Positions 43,908-53,403 of a stretch of DNA of 64,000 nt are shown piece after piece. The notes under the pieces were generated by a model. That model saw only the letters and a program-made list of their open reading frames with translations. It had not been told where the DNA came from and did no database searches. The position numbers were made by a program, and so were the translations under genes. Origin of the DNA: Roseimarinus sediminis (GTDB lineage: Bacteria; Bacteroidota; Bacteroidia; Bacteroidales; Prolixibacteraceae); the NCBI RefSeq assembly GCF_050433125.1, contig NZ_JBNPXV010000006.1, forward strand, positions 1 to 64,000, written 5' to 3'. Every line of letters starts with the position of its first letter. Position 1 is the stretch's first letter.

Positions 43908-44975
43908 TTACTGCATTTTTAACTGATTGATTTCACTCTGTGTAAGAAAACGCGATTTCCCCCGGGGCAGGTTTTTCTTTGTGAGCCCGGCAAAGTAAAC
44001 GCGGTCGAGCTTTTTCACCTCATAGCCCAGGTGAGCAAAAATACGTCGTACAATGCGGTTGCGTCCCGAGTGGATTTCGATGCCCACCTGATGTTTGTCG
44101 TCTTCTTTTACATAACTGATGGCATCGGCTGCAATAAAGCCGTCTTCGAGCTCAAAGCCCTGCGCAATCTCGAGCAGGTGATTTTTTGTCAGCGGCTTGT
44201 CGAGGTGTACATGATAAATTTTCTTTTTCTGATGGCTCGGGTGGGTCAGCTTTTTCGAAAGGTCGCCGTCATTGGTGAAGAGCAATACGCCCGAAGTTTC
44301 CTTGTCGAGGCGGCCAACAGGATAAATGCGTTCGCTACAGGCGTTTTCAACCAGGTGCATGACCGTTTTGCGCTCCTGCGGATCATCGGTAGTGGTGACA
44401 AAGCCACGCGGCTTGTTCAGCAGAAGATACACTTTGCGTTGCGGGTTCAGGGTTTGTCCGCTGAACTTTACTTCGTCGCTGAGCGAAACTTTCGATCCCA
44501 GTTCTGACACCACCTTGCCATTAACGGTTACGCAGCCCGATTCGATGTACTTGTCGGCTTCGCGTCGTGAGCAAACACCCGAATTGGCCAGAAAACGATT
44601 GAGGCGCATCATGTCGCTGTTGCCGGCTTTGCGGGCTGGTCTCGAAGGTCGTTCCCTTCTTGTTCTGTCAGGTCCTGATTTGTCAGGTCTTTCGGATCTT
44701 GATCTGTCAGTTTTGTCATTCCTTGTTCTGCCCGATTTTCCATCAGGTCTTTCCGTTCTTGTTCTTCCGGGTTGATCCGTCTTTGCCCTGCCTGGTCTGT
44801 CAGGCTTTGTTCTTCCGGGTTTATTTGTTTTGTCTTCGGCCGACATTTCTTTTTCCTGCTTATTTTCTAATGCCTTCTGCTTGTCGTTGCGTCGCATACG
44901 CCCCTTGTTATCGGGCTGGTTTCTTTCGGGCCCTTTCTTCCTCCCCGTAGTATTTCTTTTTCCTTTTGTCCTCAT
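43908..44975 (-). CDS. rluB: rRNA pseudouridine synthase (RluB/RsuA family)
   Basis: Makes pseudouridine in rRNA. Starts at MRTKGKRNTTGRKKG (355 residues); the longer frame to 45086 is not supported. The N-terminal 118 residues are an unstructured, strongly basic, repetitive tail of Arg-Pro-Asp/Arg-Thr units (PDRPGR, TERPDG, SERPDK). The S4 RNA-binding domain begins near 121 (LNRFLANSGVCSRREAD) and the catalytic Asp lies in GRLDKETSGVLLFTNDG near 222. Large-subunit target is inferred from the family branch. Confidence 0.9.
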   Translation of the reverse strand: MRTKGKRNTTGRKKGPERNQPDNKGRMRRNDKQKALENKQEKEMSAEDKTNKPGRTKPDRPGRAKTDQPGRTRTERPDGKSGRTRNDKTDRSRSERPDKSGPDRTRRERPSRPARKAGNSDMMRLNRFLANSGVCSRREADKYIESGCVTVNGKVVSELGSKVSLSDEVKFSGQTLNPQRKVYLLLNKPRGFVTTTDDPQERKTVMHLVENACSERIYPVGRLDKETSGVLLFTNDGDLSKKLTHPSHQKKKIYHVHLDKPLTKNHLLEIAQGFELEDGFIAADAISYVKEDDKHQVGIEIHSGRNRIVRRIFAHLGYEVKKLDRVYFAGLTKKNLPRGKSRFLTQSEINQLKMQ

Positions 44976-45061
44976 TATGAAATTTTTTGCAAATGTCGCA
45001 TATTTTTGTGAAACGAGCAGTGGATGAATGAAGGATGTTCGAAAAGTTGGAAAAGTTGAAA

Positions 45062-45263
45062 TGTTGTTGTTGTCTGCTCCTCCCAATCTGAGCGTGTTGA
45101 AAGCGATACCGCTTCACCCATCAGGCTTTGGCTGATCAGCGATGCAGGCAAGCAGATGCAGTTCAGGCAATTAAATTTTTCGATGGAAGTCGATCGTATT
45201 TTCACCGAGGAAAAATCAAAAACGATGCGCATCATTTTCAAAAACGTAAGCACGAAATGGTAA
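45062..45263 (+). pseudogene. 3' remnant of an unidentified gene
   Basis: About 66 sense codons without stop and without an initial ATG, ending at TAA 45261. The translation is protein-like rather than random (...RLWLISDAGKQMQF..., then FSMEVDRIFTEEKS, then MRIIFKNVSTKW). The frame is closed upstream by TGA. No family recognised. Confidence 0.4.
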
Positions 45264-45298
45264 AAACGTAAGTGCGATTTTTAAAATGGTAAGCATCG
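45239..45298. repeat. degenerate short direct repeats
   Basis: AAAACGTAAGCACGA, AAAACGTAAGTGCGA and AAATGGTAAGCATCG follow each other at about 20-27-base intervals. Could be a protein-binding cluster or repeat-driven sequence at the end of the gene remnant. Confidence 0.45.
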
Positions 45299-45459
45299 TT
45301 TCTGAGATTGAATTAGTTCTTCAGATAATATCATGAAAACATCAGCAGATTTTTTGTTTAATTTCTATTAGTCAAGGACGAAAGTTTAACCTACGATGAT
45401 TAATAGCTAAAAAACATAAAATGTAGTCAGCCGATATTAATCCTGGTCTGGTCAAGAAA

Positions 45460-46581
45460 ATGAAAGTTCTTTCCGAATCAGGCAGCGAGTTTGTATATTT
45501 GAGCATCACAAAAACGGGTAAGCCCTTGAGAAAACTTGTTAAATACCTTTTGCTTTCGCTTAACCTGTTGCTGGTGTTCCTGCTGGCAGCCTGTTATTTT
45601 GTACCTGGAATCAATCCGGGCAGCTTCTGGTGGCCTTCGTTGCTCGGGCTCGCTTATCCCTATCTGCTCTTGCTGAATCTTTCTTTCATTGTTTTCTGGC
45701 TTATTGTAAGCTGGCGCTATCTTTTCTTATCGCTGCTATGTGTCGGGGCAGGAGCAGGAATGCATGCGCAATATTTTCAGCTGATGGGTAAGCATTCGCC
45801 TGCTGAAGATGGAATTCGGGTACTGAGCTACAATGTGATGAGTTTTTACTCTTTTCTCGAGGAGAAGGAAGACAAGCCCGACATACTCGATTTTATTGCC
45901 ATGCAGGATGCCGACATTATTTGTTTGCAGGAAACGAAGCTGCAGAAAACCGGTGTGCTTAATCCGGTCAGACTCAAAACGAAATTCCCCGGAATCAAAC
46001 ATGTTCAACTGGCGCATCAAAGCCAGTGGAGCGGCCCTGTAACCTTTACCCGTTTCCCGATTGTGAACATGGGTGAAATCCGTTTCGAAGGAAGCAACAA
46101 CATGGTGATTTATACCGACGTATATACGGGCGAAGACACCCTGAGAATCTACAACTGCCATTTGCAGTCGTTTGGCATACGAACCGAAGAGTATTCGATT
46201 ATCGACAGCCTCGATTTCAGGAATGAACAGTTAAACGAAGTAAAATTACTCGGGCTTAAACTGCGCGATGCCAACAGGCGGCGGGCTGCGCAGGTGGTCG
46301 AGCTGAAAGAACACATCGATGCATGTCGTTATCCTTTAATTGTATGCGGCGACTTCAACGATACACCCATTTCGTATACCTACAATACCATCAGTTCGAA
46401 GTTGAACGATGCTTTTGTAGCAGCCGGACAGGGGATTTCAAACACTTACCGGGGAAAACTTCCGCCTTATCGAATCGATTACATTCTTTATTCCAATGAA
46501 TTTGAAGCCGTGAGCTACGAACGGCACCGTGCCGAGTACTCCGATCATTTTCCGGTATCGGCCGTGTTGAAACGTAAGTAA
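45460..46581 (+). CDS. membrane endonuclease/exonuclease/phosphatase (EEP) protein
   Basis: 373 residues. Three N-terminal membrane helices (about 25-105) anchor a C-terminal EEP domain (about 115-373) with the metal and catalytic motifs QETKLQ near 158, CGDFNDTP near 297 and SDHFPVSA near 361. These enzymes cut phosphodiester or phosphate-ester bonds of nucleic acids, lipids or sugars; the substrate here is not known. The domain probably faces the periplasm. Starts at MKVLSESG; the first 25 residues are not well supported. Converges with ispF. Confidence 0.88.
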   Translation: MKVLSESGSEFVYLSITKTGKPLRKLVKYLLLSLNLLLVFLLAACYFVPGINPGSFWWPSLLGLAYPYLLLLNLSFIVFWLIVSWRYLFLSLLCVGAGAGMHAQYFQLMGKHSPAEDGIRVLSYNVMSFYSFLEEKEDKPDILDFIAMQDADIICLQETKLQKTGVLNPVRLKTKFPGIKHVQLAHQSQWSGPVTFTRFPIVNMGEIRFEGSNNMVIYTDVYTGEDTLRIYNCHLQSFGIRTEEYSIIDSLDFRNEQLNEVKLLGLKLRDANRRRAAQVVELKEHIDACRYPLIVCGDFNDTPISYTYNTISSKLNDAFVAAGQGISNTYRGKLPPYRIDYILYSNEFEAVSYERHRAEYSDHFPVSAVLKRK

Positions 46582-46597
46582 GGAAAGTTGCAGGCTG

Positions 46598-47077
46598 CTA
46601 CTGCTTTTCGAGTAAAACCACGGCATGAGCTTCAATGCCTTCTTCACGACCTACAAAACCCAGTTTTTCGGTGGTGGTTGCCTTAACTGAAATTCTTTCA
46701 GCTTCTACATGAAGGGTTTCGGCCAGCTTTTCGCGCATGGGCACGATGTAGTCTTTTAGTTTGGGTTGCTGGGCTGCAAGCGTCGAATCGATGTTGACAA
46801 TGTGGTAGCCCGCTGCTTTGATCAGTTCATGGCACTTCGCCAGCAGTATTTTGCTGTCGATGTTCTTAAAGTCGGAATGGGTATCGGGAAAGTGTTGGCC
46901 AACGTCGCCAAGGGCAAGGGCGCCCAGCAGGGCATCGCAAATGGCGTGGATGAGTACATCGCCGTCGGAATGGGCGATGGTTCCCTGATGATGGGGGATG
47001 GAAATGCCCCCCAGCCAAAGGCTTTCTCCTTCGGCCAGGGCGTGCACATCGTATCCGTGTCCAATTCTGATTTGCAT
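46598..47077 (-). CDS. ispF: 2-C-methyl-D-erythritol 2,4-cyclodiphosphate synthase
   Basis: Fifth step of the MEP isoprenoid pathway. The start at MQIRIGHGYDVHAL gives 159 residues, the usual size; a longer frame reaching 47203 overlaps porV and is rejected. The zinc ligands are in GYDVHAL (Asp, His) and near HSDGDVLIHAICDALLGA (about 35-52); KATTTEKLGFVGR near 130 is also diagnostic. Follows porV by four bases, so it is co-transcribed with the T9SS genes, a pairing also seen elsewhere in Bacteroidota. Confidence 0.95.
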   Translation of the reverse strand: MQIRIGHGYDVHALAEGESLWLGGISIPHHQGTIAHSDGDVLIHAICDALLGALALGDVGQHFPDTHSDFKNIDSKILLAKCHELIKAAGYHIVNIDSTLAAQQPKLKDYIVPMREKLAETLHVEAERISVKATTTEKLGFVGREEGIEAHAVVLLEKQ

Positions 47078-47081
47078 CGTA

Positions 47082-48257
47082 TTATCTTCTGCCCTGATCC
47101 CTGAAATTCTCCAGGTCGAAACCAAGGGTGAAACGCAGTGTGTTTTCCAGCGGACTGGTTCTCGACAAGGTGTAAATATAGGAGAAGTCGATGGAAAACA
47201 CATTCATTTTTAAACCGGCACCAAAGGTAAGGTACTTGCGGTCTCCTTTGTCTTCATTTTCGTGGAAGTAGCCTCCGCGAACGGCAAACTGTTGGTTGTA
47301 CCAGTATTCGGCCCCCAGCGAAATGGTAATTTCCTTTAGTTCTTCCTGAAAGCCTCCGGGCGCATCCGAAAACGACTGGAAGATTCCTTTAATCGGATCC
47401 ACATCCTGGTTGCCCAGGTTAGAAAATACGGGTTTGCCGTCTTCCATTTCAAAAGGAGGCGTAGGAACCAGTAGTTTATTGAAGTCGAGGGCAAACGATA
47501 CTTTGTTGTATTTGTCGATTTCGGTGGTATAGGCTCCGCCAATTCGCAGGTTGGTGGGGATAAAGTCTTTGATGGTTCCGCCATCGTAGGAGATTTTCGA
47601 TCCGATGTTGGAAATGTTGATACCCCCGGCAATGTTGGTTTCCTTGCGCTGGCGAATGAAGGTGTTGTTGTAAAAGAAAGCAACGTCGGCAGCAAAGGCA
47701 TTGCCTGCTCTGAGGTCGGTGGTTGTTGTTCCGGGCACCGAATTGGCCCCCGAATAAATATCGGAAAGGATGTAGCGCAGGGCCACCGATCCCGACCAGT
47801 TGTCGGAAAGTTTCAGCGCATAGGCCATGTCGAGCGAAAACTCGTTGGGATTGCTGCTGTTGAGTGCATTTCCGCTATTGTCATAAAAGTCCATCGATCC
47901 CAGATCGAAGTAGCGCAAACTACCCGAAATGGTTTGCAGCTCGTCGAGCTGGTGATAGCCTACCAGATAGGCCAGATTCATGTCGCCTACGAGGCTGCGT
48001 AACCAGGGAGTGTACGAAAGTGCCACCCCTGATGTGCTTTCGATAAAGGCATATTTGGCCGGGTTCCAGTACTGTGAATTGATGTCGGGCAAACTGGCAA
48101 CCCCTGCATCGCCCATGGCTCCTCCGCGCGAGTCGGATGCAATGGTCAGAAACGGAACTGCCGAGCTCACGACGCCGGCACCGGTTGTCGACTGGGCATG
48201 TGTATACCTTGTTGCTATTAAGAGAAATAAAATTACAATTGCAAGAATACGGTTCAT
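47082..48257 (-). CDS. porV: type IX secretion system outer-membrane protein PorV
   Basis: FadL-like outer-membrane barrel that carries T9SS cargo from the translocon to the sortase PorU. 391 residues with a signal peptide (MNRILAIVILFLLIATRYTHAQ) and the PorV-specific SAVPFLTIASDSRGGAMGDAG start (about 32-52), where most homologues match. C-terminus FTLGFDLENF. Lies 72 bases after porU, as in other species. Confidence 0.93.
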   Translation of the reverse strand: MNRILAIVILFLLIATRYTHAQSTTGAGVVSSAVPFLTIASDSRGGAMGDAGVASLPDINSQYWNPAKYAFIESTSGVALSYTPWLRSLVGDMNLAYLVGYHQLDELQTISGSLRYFDLGSMDFYDNSGNALNSSNPNEFSLDMAYALKLSDNWSGSVALRYILSDIYSGANSVPGTTTTDLRAGNAFAADVAFFYNNTFIRQRKETNIAGGINISNIGSKISYDGGTIKDFIPTNLRIGGAYTTEIDKYNKVSFALDFNKLLVPTPPFEMEDGKPVFSNLGNQDVDPIKGIFQSFSDAPGGFQEELKEITISLGAEYWYNQQFAVRGGYFHENEDKGDRKYLTFGAGLKMNVFSIDFSYIYTLSRTSPLENTLRFTLGFDLENFRDQGRR

Positions 48258-48329
48258 GATCTGATTTTATACTTAATAATTTGGATGTCAAAAATAGAAT
48301 AACGATTTGAAAGTTCACATATTGTTGAG

Positions 48330-51300
48330 TCAATAATTGTCGATTAAAAGTTTCCCGGCCCCGGTGGCAATAAAACCTTCTTTATTCTGAAGGGTTACCC
48401 GGTAAATCAACATTTTCTCGTGTTGAATGGGTACACGGGTGTTGGCAATGTCCCAGTGTATGGTGTTTTGCGTGGTGCCGTACGATCCGATGGTTTGGCT
48501 TAGCTCACTCACTTTTTGTCCTCTCAGGTTGAAGATTTCGATGCGGGTTTCAAATAACTCGCCGGGCAGGTTGTGCTTAATGTTAAAATTGGTGTAACTA
48601 CGCATTGGGTTGGGGTAGTTGCTTACCTGGCTGATGTTGAATTCATTTTCAACTGTAAAATAAATTTCTTCGCTCACCGAATTGTTGAGTATGTCCCATG
48701 CCTTTACCATGATGTGGTGTTCTCCCTGGCTAAGGTTGCTTAGCGGATAGATGATGCTGCCCCGCTGGTAGGTGTTGGGCTCGGCCGTGTAAAAATCGTT
48801 GAGTACAATAGGATTGGTATAGTCGTGGTCGATAATGGCCACCACATCGTGACCAATGCCGGTTCCCACCGTGTTGATACCACTTTCGTCAAACAGATTG
48901 ACCATAAGCAGGGCACTGGTTGAAACCTTATCGTTTGATTTGAAGTCTTCGTTGTTGAGGTAGAGACTCATTTCCGGAGGATTGTTATCGACCACGGGAT
49001 TACTGCCCGAGCCGCCGATGTTAAACAAATCGAAGGCCCCGTTACCGTCGATGGTATCGTTTTGTACGTAGTAATAAATCATGCCGCTTCCGGTGTTGTA
49101 GGCAATGTCCTTGGGGACGATGAATGAAAAGGAAAAATGCCCCTCGTTAACGGTACTCATGCCCTTGTAGATGATGTTACTGCGAACAGGATATTCGAAT
49201 TTTGAACCATCGTTGCCCAGGGTCTGTGTATTCAGTTCCTTGTCGTACACGGTAATGTCAACCTGGCCATGAAACTGATTGATGATTTCTCCGAAGTTGT
49301 CATGTATTTCTCCTTCGATGGTAACTTTCTCGAGGGCTCCAATGGTGATGGAGTCGCCAATGGGATTGCCATTGATGGTGCTTGAAACCACGTTGTATTT
49401 CGGGAAAGCCATTTTAATGGCAGGATCGCCAAAGAAGGAGAAACTGCGTTTGTTGTAGCCCCTTAGCTCTGCTTTGGCCAGACACATGATGTCGCCCATC
49501 CGGCGGTTTTCACCGTTTTCGTCATGACTGAAGGCATACTTGTAAAACTGTTTGCTCAGGTTGAAATTATCGGAGGCATATACTTTACGGGTGGTTGAAA
49601 ACAGGGCCACTCCGCCTCCTGTATTGTTAAACATCACATGTTCGCCTGCCGATTTCTTGTCGGAGTCGAACTGGGTAAACTCGCAGGTGGCGGTTACAAA
49701 AATTGGAAACTTGTTTTTGTTGCTCCAGCTGGTGATGTCGCTTTCGAGCAGAACGTCTTCTTCGGCCAGCGACGAAGGATTGGCATGACCAATATAGTTC
49801 AGTATCAGGGTGCCGTCTTCCACCCTTCGTTTGATGGCAGCAGTTGCATCGGGATAGCGCTCGCCCCCCGAGGTATTCACCTGCTTATAGGCATCAAAGT
49901 AGATTTTTTCACTGTAAAATTCGGGATGGGTTTCCCTGATGATTTCAATTAATTGTTCGGTTTGATTCATAAACAGGTTGCCATCTTCATCGTCGGCCAG
50001 AAAGGTAAGCATATTGCGCCAGTCTCCCAGCGTTTCGCTCGAAGCATAGGTAATGGTTTTGTCAACCACGGTTAATGCCTCCGACAAGGTGCCACAGGGT
50101 ATGCGCCCCAGTCCAAGATCGAGGTAGCCGTTGAGCTCACCTTCATCGTCGTCGAGAAGTACAAAGAAGTCGTCGGAGGTGATGGTGTTAAAAAGGCTCA
50201 GGTGTTCCGACTGGTAGGTTGGGATAAAACGGATTCCGCTTCCCCATTCGCGGTTGTCGTACGATCCGTCGCCCATTAGCAGCACATAACGCAGCGGGGT
50301 GTCGCTGTTTTTGCTGCGCTGGTAAAAGAATCGGAACAGGTTGCGAATGGCTGCCGGATCGGGCTGGCCCGAGCCAAACTCATTGTAAATCTGGTTCACA
50401 TCAACAACCAGTACTTTAAAATGATCGCTGATGCGATGGTATTCGGCCAGATTCTCCGAGGCAGTCATGAAGTCGGGGTGCGAAACGATAATCATGTCGT
50501 AATCGGGCAGTCCGTGCAGGTTTTGATTGGCCACTTCGCCAATAAATACCGGTTGGGGGAAACCATCGCGCGAGGGCCTGAAAACAACATATTCGTGAAG
50601 GCTTTGTCCATGGTCGGTAAAACGGATGCCATTGTTGTTGATGAAAGATAACTGAAGTGGATTCAAAGGGTCGGTAAGGTCCCAAACATAGTCATCGCCG
50701 GTCCCTCCCGATATGTGGTAGTTGACGGCCGCGTAATTCATTGCTTCTCCACTGCGAAACAACAGTTGTTCTTTGCTAAGTGTGAGTGCCGAAGGCATGG
50801 AGACTGAGATAAAATCGAGCCAGGAATCGCCACTGGAAGAAGCCGCTTTGAAACTGACTTCTACATTCAAATTTTTTGTGGCAGAAAATTCATAGCTTTT
50901 TTTATAGGGCCGCGCAGTTTCGAGCGACATCGAGCGGATAACCATCGATTCAGCCGCTGTGTTGTTGATTTTAACACCCATCTCCGACTGACTGCTTGAG
51001 GTGGCTGTAGCCGATAAGATGAATTTTCCCTTCTGACCACTCATGGCATCGGGAAAGCTGAAATTGATCACCTTGCTGCTGTTGTTGTATATTTTTTCAC
51101 TGTACCAGTAAATGCCCGATTGATAAAGGTTGATGTTGTCCTCTTCGTATAACTGATAATGATCGTAAGTGCTGATTGTAATTTCGGCTTCTTTGTCCGG
51201 GCTTTCTTTGATGGCAGGTGCCGGAGAAGCAGGTTGGTCGGAGGTAATAAAAAAATAGGTATTGCGAGCGTAGGGATTCTTGTTGTGAAAATAAAGGGCA

Positions 51301-51653
51301 TCACTTTTCTGATAATTCCATTTTACCGTACCGGTAGAATAAAAAAATATACAGTCGTTATTGTTGTTGTCTTTTTGATGAAGGACCGGTATTTTATGCA
51401 GATCGTCGGGATAAAAATCGCTGTTTGATTTGGGCAACATGTGCCCGCCATTCGAAAAAACAGCGACCTGCTGAGGTGAATTAATGCCCCAGGCCTGCAA
51501 TTGCGAATAAGTAATTTTATGAATGCCCTGGGCGGTAGTGGCCAGCTTAAACCATTTTCCTTCGGCAAGTACCGATTCATTTTTAGTTACTTGTGCCTGC
51601 AAACTGCCAAAGATCCATATTAGTAAGCCAAGGGTAAAAAGTATTTTAGTCAT
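48330..51653 (-). CDS. porU: type IX secretion system sortase PorU
   Basis: Gingipain-like (C25) cysteine sortase that cuts off the C-terminal sorting domain of T9SS cargo and attaches it to A-LPS at the cell surface. 1107 residues with signal peptide (1-20). The C25 domain spans about 390-760, with GDGSYDNR near 461, catalytic His in LNYIGHAN near 616, and catalytic Cys in VTATCEF near 654. The C-terminus (about 1015-1107, NYPNPMRS) is itself a sorting-domain-like fold, kept in this family. First gene of the leftward porU-porV-ispF unit. Confidence 0.95.
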   Translation of the reverse strand: MTKILFTLGLLIWIFGSLQAQVTKNESVLAEGKWFKLATTAQGIHKITYSQLQAWGINSPQQVAVFSNGGHMLPKSNSDFYPDDLHKIPVLHQKDNNNNDCIFFYSTGTVKWNYQKSDALYFHNKNPYARNTYFFITSDQPASPAPAIKESPDKEAEITISTYDHYQLYEEDNINLYQSGIYWYSEKIYNNSSKVINFSFPDAMSGQKGKFILSATATSSSQSEMGVKINNTAAESMVIRSMSLETARPYKKSYEFSATKNLNVEVSFKAASSSGDSWLDFISVSMPSALTLSKEQLLFRSGEAMNYAAVNYHISGGTGDDYVWDLTDPLNPLQLSFINNNGIRFTDHGQSLHEYVVFRPSRDGFPQPVFIGEVANQNLHGLPDYDMIIVSHPDFMTASENLAEYHRISDHFKVLVVDVNQIYNEFGSGQPDPAAIRNLFRFFYQRSKNSDTPLRYVLLMGDGSYDNREWGSGIRFIPTYQSEHLSLFNTITSDDFFVLLDDDEGELNGYLDLGLGRIPCGTLSEALTVVDKTITYASSETLGDWRNMLTFLADDEDGNLFMNQTEQLIEIIRETHPEFYSEKIYFDAYKQVNTSGGERYPDATAAIKRRVEDGTLILNYIGHANPSSLAEEDVLLESDITSWSNKNKFPIFVTATCEFTQFDSDKKSAGEHVMFNNTGGGVALFSTTRKVYASDNFNLSKQFYKYAFSHDENGENRRMGDIMCLAKAELRGYNKRSFSFFGDPAIKMAFPKYNVVSSTINGNPIGDSITIGALEKVTIEGEIHDNFGEIINQFHGQVDITVYDKELNTQTLGNDGSKFEYPVRSNIIYKGMSTVNEGHFSFSFIVPKDIAYNTGSGMIYYYVQNDTIDGNGAFDLFNIGGSGSNPVVDNNPPEMSLYLNNEDFKSNDKVSTSALLMVNLFDESGINTVGTGIGHDVVAIIDHDYTNPIVLNDFYTAEPNTYQRGSIIYPLSNLSQGEHHIMVKAWDILNNSVSEEIYFTVENEFNISQVSNYPNPMRSYTNFNIKHNLPGELFETRIEIFNLRGQKVSELSQTIGSYGTTQNTIHWDIANTRVPIQHEKMLIYRVTLQNKEGFIATGAGKLLIDNY

Positions 51654-51871
51654 CGTCGTTCAATCGTTTCATGTAAAAAACGGTTTTCCGTTAAAAATAG
51701 TATTTCAGGGTCTTTATTTTTATGCAGGGTAAAATAACCAATTCAAATTAACGTTATCAAGCTACAGTGATTTAAAAGCACAAATATTAATTTTGTTCAT
51801 GCAATCTGATCAATTGGCTGTTTGGAAAGTAAAGAAATTTTCTTCATACAATAACTATTGATCATTTTAGT

Positions 51872-51879
51872 TATATTTG
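51872..51879 (+). promoter_or_regulatory. -7 box upstream of gldJ
   Basis: TATATTTG, an exact TAnnTTTG match 27 bases before the ATG. The nearest TTG is too close (11 bases) to be the -33 box. Confidence 0.35.
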
Positions 51880-51906
51880 TTGCAAAACGTGTAATAATTT
51901 TGGAAA

Positions 51907-53355
51907 ATGAGACGATTGTCATTCTTATTAATTGTTTTGATATTCAGCCTGGTAGCATGTAATAATTCAAAAAATGCTGGCCGTGGCGGTTCAGGCGAGG
52001 CTTCAAGAACGATCGGTTGGGAGAAAAGCGATATGGAAGTTTTTGGTTTTACTGATCCGGAATTTCTGGAGCAGCAAACCGGCCCCGGACTGGTTTTTGT
52101 TCAGGGGGGAACTTTCATCATGGGCCGTATCGATGAGGATGTGTTGGGCGATTGGGACAATCAACCCCGCAGGGTAACGGTTGCATCGTTTTACATGGAT
52201 GAAACCGAAGTAACCAATTACGATTACCGCCAGTATCTTGCCTGGCTTGGATCTGTTTATCCAAATTCAGACAAGGTGGAGAAGGCAACGCCTGACACCC
52301 TGGTGTGGAGAAGTGAACTGGCCTACAATGAGCCTTATGTCAATAACTATCTTCGTCATCCATCGTACAGTACTTATCCGGTAGTTGGGGTAAACTGGGT
52401 ACAGGCAGCCGATTATTGTAAGTGGCGAACCGACCGTGTAAACGAATACCTGCTCATAGAAAATGGTTACCTTTCGCTCGATTCAACCCAGCAGGGAAGC
52501 GAAGTGTTTACCACCGAAGGTTATCTTTCGGGATATTATCAGGGAGTAAATGGCGAAAATGATCAGCGGGTTCGCTGGGAAAACGGCCTCCTGCTTCCTA
52601 ACTACAGGCTTCCTACCGAAGCTGAGTGGGAATATGCAGCACTGGGGCTGATTGGTGAAGCCGATGGCGAATTGCTCACCGAACGCCGGATGTATCCATG
52701 GTCAGGCACCTACCTTCGTCAGGAGAATAAAGATATGAAAGGGAAAATGCGGGCCAACTATACCCGGGGACGGGGCGACCTGATGGGAATGGCAGGAGCA
52801 CTCAACGATGGTGCCGACATCTCGGCCGATGTGTTCTCCTACGAACCCAATGATTATGGTATTTATTGTATGGCTGGCAATGTGAACGAATGGGTCGCCG
52901 ATGTTTATCGTCCGCTTTCACCACAGGATGTAGAAGAATTCCAACCTTTCCGTGGAAATGTGATTACTGAATACCGCCGGACTGATGATGGTGCCATCAT
53001 CTTTAATGAATTTGGGCAACCAGTGGTCGATACCATCTCCGATTTCAGAAATTACAAGGATGGCGATTATCAGTCAGCATTGATTGAAGGCAGCAACTGG
53101 AATGACATCAAACCGGAAAATCAGGCTGCCAGTACAGAGGCAACCAGCAGAATGTATATACAAAATGAACGCGAAGGAGTCATTAATTCGATGATTACCG
53201 ACCATGTGAGGGTTTACAAGGGTGGCTCGTGGAGAGACAGAGCCTACTGGCTCAATCCCGGATCACGCCGTTATCTCGAGGAAGCAGAATCAAGATCCGA
53301 TTTGGGCTTCCGATGTGCCATGACCCGCTTAGGGCCTCCGCGTACTTCAAATTAA
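51907..53355 (+). CDS. gldJ: GldJ-like gliding/T9SS lipoprotein
   Basis: 482-residue lipoprotein with lipobox LVAC (Cys near 18) and a formylglycine-generating-enzyme (SUMF1) fold: FVQGGTFIMGR near 62, MDETEVTNYDYRQYL near 97, RLPTEAEWEYAA near 236, AGNVNEWVADV near 320, and a final GGSWRDRAYW/DLGFRCA block. GldJ and GldK share this domain and belong to the T9SS/gliding machinery, where it is structural, not catalytic. Position next to porU and directly before murF matches gldJ synteny in other Bacteroidota. Confidence 0.9.
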   Translation: MRRLSFLLIVLIFSLVACNNSKNAGRGGSGEASRTIGWEKSDMEVFGFTDPEFLEQQTGPGLVFVQGGTFIMGRIDEDVLGDWDNQPRRVTVASFYMDETEVTNYDYRQYLAWLGSVYPNSDKVEKATPDTLVWRSELAYNEPYVNNYLRHPSYSTYPVVGVNWVQAADYCKWRTDRVNEYLLIENGYLSLDSTQQGSEVFTTEGYLSGYYQGVNGENDQRVRWENGLLLPNYRLPTEAEWEYAALGLIGEADGELLTERRMYPWSGTYLRQENKDMKGKMRANYTRGRGDLMGMAGALNDGADISADVFSYEPNDYGIYCMAGNVNEWVADVYRPLSPQDVEEFQPFRGNVITEYRRTDDGAIIFNEFGQPVVDTISDFRNYKDGDYQSALIEGSNWNDIKPENQAASTEATSRMYIQNEREGVINSMITDHVRVYKGGSWRDRAYWLNPGSRRYLEEAESRSDLGFRCAMTRLGPPRTSN

Positions 53356-53366
53356 AAAATAAAGAA

Positions 53367-53396
53367 AATCCCGTTGTTAAACGGGATTTTTTATTT
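53367..53396 (+). terminator. terminator between gldJ and murF
   Basis: Stem AATCCCGTT/AACGGGATT with a 3-base loop, then TTTTTATTTTT, 8 bases before the murF ATG. The close spacing could give partial termination. Confidence 0.75.
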
Positions 53397-53403
53397 TTAT
53401 ACC

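Larger units (their letters stand above)
44976..45459. other. intergenic with a gene remnant and short repeats
   Basis: 484 bases. The first part holds a likely decayed reading frame (45062-45263) and a set of AAAACGTAAG-type repeats; the remainder is AT-rich and probably contains the promoter of the membrane EEP gene. Confidence 0.6.

Noticed and set aside
44975..45253. Leftward 92-codon frame upstream of the pseudouridine synthase
   Set aside because: No family signal; the opposite strand looks more protein-like.
47078..47203. Longer N-terminus for IspF
   Set aside because: It overlaps porV by over 100 bases and adds unconserved residues; the ATG at 47077 gives the standard length.
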